This document shows, one piece after another, positions 49,130 to 62,063 of a stretch of 64,000 nt of DNA. The notes beneath the pieces are model-generated. The model worked only from the letters and a program-made list of their open reading frames with translations. It ran no database searches and was not told the DNA's origin. The stretch's first letter is position 1; every line of letters begins with the position of its first letter. The translations under genes and the position numbers were made by a program. Origin of the DNA: Pseudoscleropodium purum (taxonomy: Eukaryota > Streptophyta > Bryopsida > Hypnales > Brachytheciaceae); NCBI GenBank assembly GCA_963969395.1, contig OZ017797.1, forward strand, positions 30,318,001 to 30,382,000. The letters are read 5' to 3'.

Positions 49130-49378
49130 CTGCTTTCATTAAACAATAATAAAAAATAAAAAACAATTTCAATTCCTCTCTAATTGCACTTCGGGGGTCA
49201 AAACTTGCATACCTCCCGAGGGCTAAACTTTTTTATAATGCTAGTTTCTTAGTTTGTGGGTACTACTGAAATCTTACTATTTTGAAAATGGTGGATACTG
49301 ATAGAGTTAGCTTCTACATAGAACAAAAAAATTAAGGTTTTACGAATTTTTTTTGACCTTTCTCAATTTGAGTTCACC

Positions 49379-52014
49379 TCAGTCCCCATACGTATTTTTG
49401 AAATCCACCAAGTGCATATCCCGCACAGAAGCCGGAGTGAACCCGAACGGCAAGCCCCAATCATCCCCACCAACCCCCTTCCCCTTCCACTGCACCGCCA
49501 CTCCCTGCATCCCAACGTCCTCCACATACTCCAGGAACAAGCCCGTCATGCGATGCGCCACCATACCACGGCACCCGGGCCGGTAATCGTGGTACCCTCC
49601 AGGGAAGCTCGTCGACCTCACCAGCGTCACAGTCACGTTCTTGAAGTCTAACCCCTGGAGGAAACTCTCTTTGGAGCCGGACAGGAAAATGCCGTTCTCG
49701 GAGGTCGTGGAAATGTTGATGAAGCGGATATTCTTGACAGAGCCCACCGTCGTGGCTGCGTCACGAGAGCAGGCCGTTATGTAGATAGGTTCGGCTAAAC
49801 CCCACCAGGAGGGGTGGTAGTAGCGCGTGCTCATCAGGATGTTGGCAAACGTGACATTCTCCACGTTGCCTACACATACAATTTTTTTTGGAATGTCAAT
49901 GTCGGAAAGCAGTCTGTACAAGAATATGTAAAAATACAACCTGAACCAGTAGATGAATCTCTTGCTCCAACAGTTGTACTGCTCGTGAAAGCTCAAAGGC
50001 TAATCAAAGTCTCAGAGGCTCCTGAAGATAGGGGCAAATTGTATGTGAAACAAGAAAAAAGATGATCAGAAACGTTGAGGAGGGAGGGAGGGATGGGGCC
50101 CTACCCTGATCTCGGAGCTGAATGCCGAGCCCTCGGTGCGAATCCACGATGACCAACCCCTCGAAGTGCAGGTTCCGGAGATCGTGGTTGGTGCGACTTC
50201 CGAGCTTCACAGCACACGATTTGGTGTGGATCCAGCAGTTGGTGACGGTCAAATTGTAGAGCGGACCGTCCTCCGTCTTGGGGCAGATGGCATCGTCGCC
50301 CGTGTCGATGTGACAATCTGTGATCCGTGTGTTGTTGGACGATTCGATGTCGATGCCGTCGTTGTTCGGGGTGTTGAAGTCGCCGGTTATGGAGACGTTG
50401 TGGATGGAGACTAGGTCTGAGTTCACGATGTGTAAGCTGCACTCGAATCAAAGTAACAGTGATTAGACCACTTTTCACATCCGCGAATTGTTCTAATCAC
50501 GTAACCGGATACACAATTGATGTGAGATTTCAGAAGTTAATTTCAGATACTAATTTTGATGCTAGTTACAAGTTAGCATCAAGTATCTGTTGCCTCTGGA
50601 ATGAAAGGGAGGAGCCTTAGCATCAATTGAAGCTAACTCTAAAATGAACTTAAGGAAGGAAGTTGGAGCAAGCCAGTACTATAGTGGTGACCTGAAATGG
50701 ACAGAGCCTCTCACACCATAGCTGCTTCTTGAAATGGTCAAATTTCAAGAGTTTGGCACTTTCCAAACACCAGTCTAAAACCCTAAGATCCAAAGCAATC
50801 CTAGTTTTAGCAGCTCTGATTCACATTCCGTCACTTCACGCAGATACTCCTTCCCTTCGGTTCTAACACTTAGGTGACCCAATTCTGGTGCTTCAAAACA
50901 CGCCAAGTTACTTATATAGTGAACTGCAATGGACAGAGCCTCTTACACCATAGCTGCTTGTTAAAATGGTCCAATTTTGAAGAGTTTAACACTTTCCGAA
51001 CACCAGTCTAAAACCTTAGACCCAAACCAGTCCTAGTTTTGAGAGCTCTATTTCACATTCTGTAGATGCATTTCCTCCTTCCCTTCAGTCCAAACACTTG
51101 GAGTGTCCTAATTTCGGTACTAAAGAACACTCCGATTGCATGAATTTGAATGTAAAGTTGAAGGAGGTCAATGGTCCAATTTCAAGAGTTTGGTACTTTC
51201 CAAACGCCAGACCTAAAACCTCAGACCTAAATCAGTCCTAGTCAACCTTCAGAGCTCTGTTTTCCATTCTGTCCACGCAAAGCCTCTTCCCCTCCAGGCC
51301 CAACAATTCAGTGTCCCCATCCTGATACTTAAAAAACCCTCCAGTTCCATGAATTTCACGATCAAGGTAGTTAGAAGGATCTCAATAAGCAAGAACTTAC
51401 CACCAATAAGCCGGCTCCCGGAGAAAGATATTCGACACCCGCACATTCTTGCAGTTAAGAAAGCCCACCAACCTCGGTCGACACTCATCCCCCGCACAAT
51501 CCCCCGTCGCATTCCAGCTCACCATCAAATTCTTCTCCTCCTTGGCCTCCACCACAAACTCCCCGCCCTGCCCATCCACCACTCCCCCTCCAGTCAGTTC
51601 CACGTTCTCCGCATCCTCCGCAAGGATGGTGTACCATCGACTAGACCGAGCCGAGAAATCCGACTGCTGGGTGCTGCCCACCAGAGTCGCATTTTCCTCC
51701 ACCCACAGAGTGATGTTGCTCCGCAAGTACAGAGTGGCGGTTAAGTACCGGCCTCGGGGGACGTGAACCACGCCACCGCCGTGGCTGGAGCAGAAGTCGA
51801 TGGCGGATTGGAGGGGGATGGTGTCGTAGAGAATGCCGGTGCCGGTCACGCCGAAGTCGGTCACGCGGCAGACTCGACGGGGGGCCGTCACGGAACTAGG
51901 CTGGTGCAAAACTGAAAGAGAGGAGTCCCAAGATGAGTCGACATTGATTGAGAGCAGGAGAGTCCACACTGCAAGGAATGGAAATCTAGAACCGAGACTT
52001 GGGATACGCCTCAT
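49379..52014 (-). CDS. Secreted GH28 polygalacturonase-like protein (three exons)
   Basis: A 478-residue pectin-lyase-fold protein expected to act on pectin in the cell wall. Exons: 52014-51401, 50436-50105, 49869-49379; GT-AG borders, frame kept. The N-terminal hydrophobic stretch (FPFLAVWTLLLSI) is a likely signal peptide. The fold starts at RVTDFGVTGTGILYDT. Active-site region: NTPNNDGIDIESSNNTRI, then DTGDDAICPKTEDGPLYNL. Classical plant polygalacturonases have GHG and RIK motifs further on; here the matching places read SHRGLG and RAEP-type (LAEPIYIT). It therefore belongs to the atypical GH28 branch (At3g57790-like, from memory). NXS/T glycosylation sites are frequent. Activity is inferred; substrate cannot be told. 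Intron 1 carries a tandem repeat. Confidence 0.92.
50690..51365. repeat. Three tandem units inside intron 1 of the GH28 gene
   Basis: Units of about 205-232 bp start near 50690, 50925 and 51170. Each holds a block like GAGTTTGGCACTTTCCAAAC, CCAGTCTAAAACC and a CTTCCCTTC-type stretch. A fragment of the unit (AAGCCTCTTC..GGGCCAATAATTCA) recurs upstream of the gene at about 52269-52305. Confidence 0.75.
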
Positions 52015-53939
52015 TCTAGTGCGTTTCAGGCATTGGTCATCAGGAGCAGGAATTTAATTAGGTCCGGCTCTGAATTGTCAGGTCTCGCTGAAGTAGCACT
52101 GTGCACAAATTCCCCACGTACCTAGGTTTGATCAGAGTACGAAATTCCCAAGAATTGAAGGAAAGTGAGGAAAATATATCGATAGGTCGCTCTTCCAGTA
52201 GCTAATTAAGGGACAATTCAAACTTCCTCACATATTGCTCTCCTCACATGTAGCCTTTGTCAATGAAAAGCCTCTTCGTCTGTGCAGGGCCAATAATTCA
52301 CCAGCTCGTACCCCGTAAATCGGGAGACAGTATCGAAGTTCGAGACGTGAAATCAGAGTAGACAGAGATGTTGTGTAACACCTACTCAACACAGACAAAT
52401 GCTTGAATCCAAAACCTCATCAAGACCCTCCGAGAGCATGACCGCACATGGTAATTCAAAAATTCTAGTCTCGCTGCCAACGTCCGGCCGGCAAGTGATA
52501 GTGCCCGCCGTGCCGAGCGAGGAAGAGCTAGGAATGGAACGACCGCGTGCTTGGAAACGACGAGCATGCCGATGACCACGAACGGAAGGAACGAACTTGG
52601 CAAGAGTGCACGGCAATTCAACTGTGTTTCCAACACGGCAAGCATGTTGCAATAGGTACGTTGACGTGACTTGAGGGGCAGCTTGATCGAGACGACACTG
52701 AGACAAGATCAGGCTCCCGGGATCAGGGGCGGCATGCCAGGTCTGAGATTCAGCTACTGTACTGAGATATCAATGCATTAATTATCCTACGGGAAACTTG
52801 ATGCAAATTGAGACTAGAAGAGATTGGATTGCAGGGATTTCTAGCGATGGCGAACTGAAGGCGATGGCGGAGGACGTGGTGTAGATCGAAGTTGACTGTT
52901 GGGCCGGGTAAGTGAAGCTTACTCCACTTCCTGCAACTGATTGGCGGGTGGGGCTGTTGCTTCTGCTGGTGCACGGTCGTCGTTGTTATCCGATGGGATC
53001 TCCGTCTTTCTTCGTTGCTTCGCTGCTTGGATGTATCATCCATTCCAAAGCATCCCGGCCGTTCACTCCAATACCGGTACTACTCATCCGAGTAATCTTC
53101 GGCGTTATTCATGCAAATGATCAGCTTTATTGGCTAAAATTGGAGAAGGGGAAGAGCCTTGGCTGCTCGTAAAAGCGACCATTCGAGAGTTCATTGCCTT
53201 TTCAGGGAAGCTCTACTCCTTGAAACAATTTTCACTAAATTTAAGTAGGAAGAAAAATAGAATTGGCATCTAACTCAAAGGTGGTTTCATATATTTTGGA
53301 TCTTTTCGGAAGTAGTTATGAATGTTTAAAGTTAAAACACAATGGTCACTAGAAGCAATGACCTCTTGAAATGTACACTATTGGCACATTGAAGAAAGCA
53401 AAATATACCTTTGTGTCATGATCACTTTTCAACCACGGTCACTTTTAGAGCAAACTACCTTAAAGTAGGAACCTCCAAAACCACCACTTTTTGCTATTGT
53501 GTTTAAGTACTATTCTTAAACTAGTCAAATTTTTTGTAATTTCTTATTGGCAAGTGAAAAGAGGTTCCAACACACCAAAGAATGCAACATTTGAATACCA
53601 TATGCAAAAATTATAAAGAAAAAAAGTTTTTTTTAAAGTTCTAAAATTGATTTTTCTACTTATTGATTTTGGAGATGTACACACAAAGTGATGATGGCAA
53701 TTTTGGGTCAATGGCTCATTTGAGTGTACCTACCTCATGCATTCTATTTTAGACTTGTTTACATTTCATTCTTTAAACTAGACTAACATTTTCAATCTAA
53801 AAAATCTTGAAAAGGAATAGAGAAGGGATGTAATTGGGTGAAGGTCCATAATGGATATGTTTTACCTTGCTTTTGAGGATGTCTTAGTATGATTGTCTTG
53901 ATGAGCTTCTAAAAATTTGCTTTAAATTGAACAAAAAGT

Positions 53940-54530
53940 CAACATTTTAATAAATCTTACCAATTTTTTTGGAAATGTAATTGTAGAAATTCAACTGCAT
54001 ATGTTAGAGATTACATAGGAAAAGAAAATACAACAATATCACTTATGGATTAAAAGATTATAATGTTTGATCATGAGAGTGTTGTAACTACAAAAGTGAT
54101 TTGAAGTCTTTCAATCTTCTTCTTACATGTCAATTCTAAAAATTTGGTCACCAAAAAAATATGAGGTTAAAGGACATAATATACATAACTCCAATCAATT
54201 TACAACTTCTCAAAAATCTATTCTACAATTTTTTTTTAATGAATTTCTAATGTGAAATTTTCTCCAAGATCCAGTGCATTTGAGGCACATTTTCAAGAGC
54301 TCTCAACACTATGGAAAGTTGAGATTGCAATAGACACCTTTGCACAAAATCTTGAATAGAAAAATCATAATCAACCATTTTCAAAATTGAATTTTTGATG
54401 GTAAAACTAAACTTCAAAAAGAATCCTTCTAGAATATAAAAGACTAAAAATAACAACTTAGTTAGGTTTAGGGTTTAACTTCAAAGTATTTTCAACACCA
54501 AAATTTGGTGCCTCAAGCATTTAGGAGTTA
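53940..54530 (-). repeat. Dispersed repeat family R2, inverted copy
   Basis: Reverse complement of the units at 40250 and 45450; shared blocks on minus are AAATGTGCCTCAAATGCACT, GACAAAATTTGGTGCC-type sequence, and TACTTTGAAGTTAAACCCTA. Edges are approximate. Confidence 0.65.
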
Positions 54531-55289
54531 ATATCGCCCTAGAGTTATTGTACAATTGCAAGCAAAGCCTATTATAGGTTACTAAGCTTAGTTGCAACAC
54601 AAAAGCCAAATATAAGAGCCTAACAAAACAAAGAACACCTATATGCTTCTAGGATCCAAAATACACTCATAAAGTATTCTAAAATGTATACTAAGATGTG
54701 ATGAAATAACTATTTAAGTACTCCTAAAACCTCACCAAATCTAAAGCATTCTAATACAAAAAAACCATGTGTTAGACTCACATTTGCAAGCAATTAAGTG
54801 CAAATATATTATTTGCTATAAAGATGCACAAGCAACTATTAAAATCATCTTTCTTAGTTGTAAGATACTCCAACAACGAATGATGTAGCAGAGTGTAGAT
54901 TTCAAACTTCAGATCTAACTTCTACAAAACTTTAGGGGCACTTTACATATGGGCTAACCAAGTTGAGAGGCCATAGGAGTTCATGGCCAAACTTTAGGCG
55001 AGAGTCCAAAGAAATGGACAATAAATGGTAATAAATGGTAAAATGTGATGGATTCTTGACTAGAGTTTGGGTCGACACAAAGTGGCAACCCAAACTTTGG
55101 TCAAGAGTCCATCGTGAGGCCATCAGCATGTAGGAGCTAGGCTACCATGTAGGCAGTTTGGAAGGCGACGGACTTTGAATTGTGTTGCCTTGTGTGAAGG
55201 GTCAAGAAGCCAAAGTAGGGGTTTTCTAAAATTTGATTGGTAGAGGCCAACGAACTCTCCACCTACAGCCTACGTGTAAAGCGGCCCTT

Positions 55290-55647
55290 AGATTCAAATT
55301 TCATGGAGTTTTGACAAGATTGAAGCAACTCTCCTCAGTACCACCAAAATGTAAAAATACAAACATTTAGGTAGATTAGGTTTGTACTCACATTCAAAGT
55401 AGAACTCCAATGAGGATTAACATTTGAAGAAATAAATTTTTTTGTAGGTCCAGATCAACAAGAAATGTAATAGGTTGAGGTCAAAGGTCAGAAGGAAGGA
55501 CAACTTGCAAAAAAGTTGATTCTCATTGAATTCGTTCTAAATGTGAGTACGAACCCAATTTGCCTCAAAGATTTGTATTTTGTGTTTTGGTGGTACTGAA
55601 GAGATAGTTGCTTCAATCTTACCAAATCTCTGTGAAATTTGAATCTA
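55290..55647. mobile_element. Long fold-back (inverted repeat) element
   Basis: Arms of about 132 bp (55290-55421 and 55515-55647) face each other across a loop of about 93 bp. Matching blocks are AGATTCAAATTTCA with TGAAATTTGAATCT, GATTGAAGCAACT with AGTTGCTTCAATC, and CAGTACCACCAAAA with TTTTGGTGGTACTG. The arms look roughly 80 percent similar by eye. It could be a fold-back transposon or a hairpin-RNA source. Confidence 0.75.
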
Positions 55648-56637
55648 GAGCTCCGTGGAAATCAAATCTAAAGCTTGAAGTTTGGAGTCTCTTTTCTACT
55701 GTATCATTTCGCCATCAAAGTGTCTCACGACAAGTAGGTCGCTAAAAAGAAAGAGGTTAGGGTGAAGATAGACAAGGAGTGGCACCCATCCCCCATCCCC
55801 CATCCATCCATATTTAAGGCAATAAAGGGGTCAATTTGCCCTGGCCCTCTAATTAGCTATCCAGAAGGAAAAATTAACTTGACATAAATGTGATTGAAAG
55901 CGCCTTCTATTGTCAAAGTATGTAGTCAATCAGGTAATCATAGTACTTTTTAAAGATTCAATATAGCATAAGTTCACAATTTCATCAGATCTAATGGTAG
56001 AATCTCAAGGTTAAAACAATCTCAGTTGACTAAAATTGTTGAAGTTAGCTTACTAAAAAAGAGCATTAATTTTTCTATTCAAGGATACCTTATCCATTTT
56101 GCAGACTTCTATTAGAAATTGGGTGCAATTGCTTTCTTTTCAATTCTAGTGCATAAGTTTGCATTTTCTTGAGAGACTGCAATACTGAGTTGTTCTTATT
56201 ATCTGTGTTGTCCTTCACTCCTGCCTTTTTTGCAAACAAAATTGTTTGGTTTAAATTTTGTGAAGGAAACAATAGATCCTAGGGGACGATCGCAACTAAG
56301 ACCTAAAGTCTTTTCTTAAGAAGGTTCATTAAGGACTTTGGCTCTCTTACACAACATCATCAGCATTAATCGCAATTTTGGTTTGAGAAAGGTTTCAATA
56401 GGCAAAAGATTTGCAATGGTTTACGAAGTTGAGGTAGACTCTCTTTTAGAATTCTACATTTAAAAAAACAATTTGGGGCCAACCTAAACTAGTTAGCTAA
56501 TTTGAATTAATTACTACATGACTAAAGGTATGTTCTAACCTGACCTTAGGTAAGATGGAGGAGTGATGGTTGCTAGCTATAAGAACTTCTGTATTCACAC
56601 CAATCTGCAAAGGCATTGTTGGCAAATCCATAGGCAC

Positions 56638-57150
56638 TATCTTCTCAAAAGATGGCTCCCCCCTGGTTTGCATTAGTTGCCCCCCCTTCTCTCAAAAAAT
56701 TTATAGGTTGTTGATTTTTTTTTTAAAATGCTTACCCTTAAAATGCTATTGATTTTTCAAAAAATCACAAGTCGTTAATCTTATGAGATTGAATTTGAGT
56801 CATCCAAATATGAAATGAATACTAGATACATATAAAATACCAGATGTGGAATGAATACTGAATACATATACCAGATACGAATATAATATTAAATATAGAT
56901 ATGGAATGAATACTAAATATGGATATTGGATACAAATATAATATCAGATACAAATATAGTACCAGACACGGGTATGGGAGGAATTATCCCATATTGATTG
57001 TCACTATGTTGGTTTATGAAAATTACAAGAAGGGGGGAAGAGAGGGTTTGCAATGAAAATTTTAAAACCTTTAAAATCCAAAAATGAGCATAGAAATGGA
57101 GTCACTTTTGGGTAGATAGTGGGTGCCTCTCCTCACTATCTACTCAAAAG
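56638..57150. mobile_element. R3 element, copy 2, with 12-bp flanking duplication
   Basis: 513 bp starting TATCTTCTCAAAAGATGG and ending with hairpin arms CTTTTGGGTAGATAGTG (57105-57121) and CACTATCTACTCAAAAG (57134-57150), 16 of 17 paired. It is flanked by perfect 12-bp direct repeats ATCCATAGGCAC (56626-56637 and 57151-57162), a likely target-site duplication. No coding capacity. Confidence 0.7.
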
Positions 57151-60100
57151 ATCCATAGGCACAATGTTAGCTTAAAAGGCATTTACCGAACATTTGAGAA
57201 TTTCGGCTGCATATTTGCGGTGTTTTGTAGTCACCATTGTTAACGTTGATTACCAAAGACCGTTGTTGCAAATTTTGTACAAATTCTTGCCTTGACTTCA
57301 TGTTGCACCATACTACAAAAAAGATAGAGGGAATTAATGACAAAAGGCAAAAAGGTGGCGGCCATAGAGAATAAATTAGAAGTCTATTGTTCTTTGATTA
57401 CTTGCACTACGCTCCTATCAAATGCTCACTTGATTCCATTGGTATGTTTTCCAATCCTCTTCTACCTTCTACCAATTGTTTTTGTTGATTCTCTGGCAAT
57501 GTTATTGTTATTGCAACCCCACATTTCACAATGTCATGTGAATGCTCTTAGAATTCCATGACTTTCTTGGCTCCTTAAATTTTTTTTTCTAAATCTCAGG
57601 TTCATAATAGTACAACAAAAATTCATTGTAGCATAGATGGAATAAGGAACTCTTAACACCACCGTTGCTTGTTGTATTGTTGATTTTAATTTCTTTACAA
57701 CATGCTCCCATTGACTTCAACTTCTATAAATTTGGTTGAACTAGCATTTTGATTTTTTCTCCTAATAAATGATAATAATTATTGACATATACTATTCAAT
57801 TACGACAATGATTTTCCTTCTTATTTTTGATTTTGTTTGTGGTTCTTTACATGACTACAAAAAATTATAGCTATGGAAAATCAATTAGATACTCAAATGT
57901 ATAACACTCTGTTTTGCCTTGCAACAATGCTCATTAATGGTAAATACATTGTTCATTCCATTAGTGAATATATTTGTAAGGAAGTGTACCCAAGAGCATT
58001 TAATTTTAGATCAAAATTACCTTCATTACTATTGCATGGATGTAGTCCAAAAGCCAAAATTGTAGGACAAAGTGCAACCAAATACGTACAATTCAATTTA
58101 AATATGTTTTTACTAGTTGTCGTCGTCATTATCCTTTTTTTTCCATAAAAACCTATTTCATAGTAGACCCGCACATCACAAATACAAACTCCAATGCCTA
58201 AATCACATTTCATCTAATTAAGTTCATATGTCATAGTATAGGATTCAAATTGTACTTCATTTCATCTATGCTACCACTATATTCCTCCATGCAATGCATG
58301 TCAATGATGTCTTTTATCTTCCTCCATTTTCCATAATCTTTTAGTACACCTGCACATGACATAGTGAAGTGAAAATGTGTACAAACTAATATACAACAAC
58401 TTCCATAAACTAATCCTCTCTTTGTGTATGAACATGAGTTTTTCAAATTCCATCCCTCTATCCAAATCAATTTGTGCCTAATCTTTGTGGTGCTGTAAGC
58501 AAACCTCAATTTACATTGATGGGCGCCCAACAAGGCAACAAAAAACAGTCGAAGCGTGCTTAGAAAGACCATAGCCCCAACTAGATGCAAGAAGAAATCC
58601 TCATTCTCATCTTGGCAAAGGACTGTAAAATGTTTCTTTAGGATTTGGACACTATAAATGGCAGAGACTTTATAACTCCTGACAAGACAAAGTGGATGAC
58701 AATTTTGCATGAAGTTATACGTGCAAGTTGCTCTCCTTGTATAAAAGATGGACCAACTTATAAAACTAAGTGGAATTAGCTAATTCTTGACTATAAAAGA
58801 ATTGTTGATTATTTGAGTAGGATAGAGAGAAGTGTACATGAGTGTCGGGAGTTATCTCTTGCCGAACGACGTACATAAGCAATACCAAAGCAGTTCTCCC
58901 AAAACATTTATGAAGCCATACACAAAATGGTATGGGAACAACCACAAATACAAATCCCTATGTACATGATCTACTTGCACCAAATGATGCTGATTATAGA
59001 GGACATAACAAAGAATCGATGGGAGATGAAGATCCAAGTGAACCAGATACGGAGGACCCAATGGACTTCTACCTACCCTACACAATAGAGCCAACACTAG
59101 ATAGCATGCCGCTCCAATTAGTATACATGGCATCATCATCGCTACTTTGTAGATTAGTTGCATCAAAGTCCACCACCACCCCAAACTCTCGACTTCATTA
59201 AGGTCTGTCCTTGGAGGTGAGCTCATAGGTCATTAGTTCTTTGGACACATCATCATTGTCATTGAAGAAGTCTTGTATCTAGAAAATACAAGACTGCATT
59301 GCAAAAGTGTCTCTAGACACATTATAATTGTAGAGGCATAAAAAGCGTTGGGAGTTGTCCTAGCGCAGCAAATACTCAACATAGTAGAAAGTAGTCGCAA
59401 TTTAGAACATTCCAAAATTGAGGTACAATTGATGATTTTTTTACAACAAATGGCTCGTCAGAGAGGGACAAAGATTGGAGAAATTATAAGAATGCAATTG
59501 CAGTGAACAAAAATGCATGATTGTCTATATTGAAGCAAGGTGAGATGGTGAACTACTTGGCCCATTTATTAGGTGTCTTAAGTAAAAGTTTAGGCATGAC
59601 CAGTGGACATTTTGTACCAACCATGCCACATGCAACAAGTAGAGATGACACAACCTCTCACATTCCCTGACTACAACGTTGCTCCGATGAACGCCTCTAT
59701 GCCAACTTTGTATCCCCTTCATGCATATTGTCATAACAAGGACAATAGCAATCTTACAATAAGGGAGTAATAGAAGAATGCAAATCAACCTTAAAATCAC
59801 ACAAATGGAAGTAAAGACAAAGACGAGCCTATCACACATGCACTATAGACTCCTACCTCAACTCTTGACAAACTTGTCTTGTGAACAATGTCATTGGTGG
59901 TTTTCTAAAGTTATTTGACAACTCCAACAACAATATCTCTCTACAAGTTCTTTTAGATTTTTTGCGTTTCATTTACACTCATGCGTTAGTATTTCTCTTG
60001 TAGCAATGACTAGCATTGACCAAGAATCATAGGTTTCACAATTGTATTTCCTTTTGAAATGTAAAAACAAAAACAAATAAAAATAAAAAGCAAAAAATTA

Positions 60101-60269
60101 GTTTAAGAAAAAACAACATTCATTGGCCAATACTATAGTTCACATTTTTTTCATGTGTGTCATCATTTTTTTCATATGCACATAATAAAAGAAATTGATC
60201 AAGCATTTGAAGTAGAAGTAAAACAAACTTAATTATCTATTGTTGTTGATGGCGTTGAATGGTTAATCA

Positions 60270-61634
60270 CAATCCTAGTGCCTGCCATTTGTCTAGCATT
60301 GTTCCAAATTTGGCCATTTCTAGCATTATTCTTTTGCCATCTTCAGACTCTCCTACGTCATCTAGTATTTTCTCCTCTAAGCCCTCAGTCTTTAAAATTT
60401 GAAGCAAATTTTCAACCTCCTTGTAAGACTATTTGAGCAAGATATTGTATAAAATTGCACATGCAACAATAACGTCAGGTAGAAATGTGACATGTGAGTT
60501 AGATTTTTATAGGAACGCCCTAAAGGTTTGATTTAGGATTCCAAATGCATTTTGCACTACGCAACGACCTCTCCTCAAGTTTTTGTTGAAAAGATGTTCA
60601 ACGATAGAGAATCGGCACCTTCATTGATGTAGGACCATGAGTCTTGGTAACAATGGGTTGCCCAAGTCACCAATGAAGTAAGGTGCAAAGCCCTACATTG
60701 CATCTTGCTCATCCACCAAGTAGTTTTGCATACCTAAATCATACAAAAAAGATCATTGCAACACACAAGAATTGTTGATCGCACCAGGCATATCCAAGTA
60801 AAGATTCATTAATCGTTTCTCACTATTTACAACTACTTAGCAATTAAAAGTGTATTTTCCAAACTTAAAATATTAATAGTCAGTAAGAACTTGACTGGGC
60901 TTTGAAATAGAAATATGCATTCCATCAATCACTCCTACTAGTGTAGGCATGCTACACAAATTGAAGAATTTCTCTTGAGTCAAACGCATATGCTCACTAG
61001 TTGGCCAAGACAATTTGTGACCCAATGGTTGTTTATAGTATGGACCACCTCTCTCAAAATCAATGATATTGAGCTTTTGCTAATCGCAAACATTTTACTA
61101 CGGATAAATAGTGAAGCTTAATGTATAAGTTTGAACAAGCAACAAACAACTCAAATCACTACAAGGATAGCCAACTTCATATTTGATATTCCTTTTCTAT
61201 ACACTTGAATTGAGAAGATTAGCTAATGCAAACACCACCAATTTTGTCATGCAAAACATCTACACCCATTGTATATTGTTGTATTCATTGAGTAGAAATC
61301 TACTGAACCATGTAGTAGACCGAGGTTTTATCCAAAACCCCAATTTATCATCAAATAGATTGAAGGAGGTGCACAACCAAAAGTTTGGAAGAGCAACTTG
61401 CATTTTAACATGGGAATCAAGCAAAAATTCTCCCACTTCGACAACAAGGGCTTACAATGCCTCCATCTCATTGTCTTCGTCCTTAGAGGGTGCAGGTAGA
61501 TAAAGAGCTTGTAGTGCATTTAGTAGTTGCAATAGCATCCAAGCAATGAAAGCTAGAGCAACGTGGATGTTCATATCTGTATCCACCACTGCATTGTAAG
61601 GACATGTATCCTTTTTTTCAATTCCTTTGCACAA
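60270..61634 (-). pseudogene. PIF/Harbinger transposase, inactivated
   Basis: A DDE transposase (HARBI1-like) with many in-frame stops and frame changes. In order on minus: WIKPRSTTWFSRFLLNEY, then MTKLVVFALANLL, FAISKSSISLILREVVHTIN, GVIDGMHISISKP (first Asp), LDMPGAINNS, PYFIGDLGNPLLPRLMV (second Asp, 60651-60671), LFNKNLRRGRCVVQNAFGIL, HVTFLPDVIVACAILYNILL and a C-terminal ENLLQILKTEGLEE. The catalytic Glu of the usual VENAFG motif is Gln here (CAA at 60552-60554). No termini or TTA-type duplication were located. Confidence 0.85.
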
Positions 61635-61639
61635 GAAGA

Positions 61640-62060
61640 TGAAAATTTGAAAACGTTAGTGGAAAGCATGTTTTTCTAGTTGTCTTCCTTGACAGACAAA
61701 TCTTGTAACAAATACAATGTCCAATACATCCAATAGCCCCTCCATCAATCTTAGCATATTAAAGAGTCTCAATTGAATTAACACTTATTACATTCTAAAT
61801 TTTGAGTCATACTTGAAATGAGATTTTTATGGGTGGTTAGCTTTATAGAAGACTTTATTAGACATGTTCAGGTTGACAAATTGTCCTATGATATGTAACA
61901 TTAGACATCAAAATCCAAAATTTTGTCCGACAAGACAACGTTGATGTTTTGTGTCAAGAAAAAAAGGCTATGAAGATGCAATGGCAAGTATTGAACCAAA
62001 ATAGACCACAATTGCTTTCATGACTTCATTACTTCATAAAAAATTTGATAATGATGGTAG
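61640..62060. other. Spacer between Harbinger remnant and CACTA-like element
   Basis: AT-rich sequence with no gene, terminal repeat or RNA that I recognise. It may still be internal Harbinger sequence. Confidence 0.4.
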
Positions 62061-62063
62061 CAA

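Larger units (their letters stand above)
45004..49378. other. AT-rich spacer with repeats
   Basis: Contains the CCT8 promoter at its left end, an R2 copy (45450-46100), an inverted R1 copy (46470-47400) and a palindrome at 49101-49129. Short open frames such as 47116-47376 lie inside R1. No gene supported. Confidence 0.55.
52015..60269. other. Intergenic tract with repeats
   Basis: The first 1.1 kb is GC-richer and should include the GH28 promoter; open frames at 52386-53172 match nothing I know. Then come an inverted R2 copy (53940-54530), a fold-back (55290-55647), R3 copy 2 (56638-57150), and AT-rich sequence. Open frames at 58231-58710 and 58932-59201 may be decayed transposon accessory genes next to the Harbinger transposase, but I cannot assign them. 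Confidence 0.5.
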
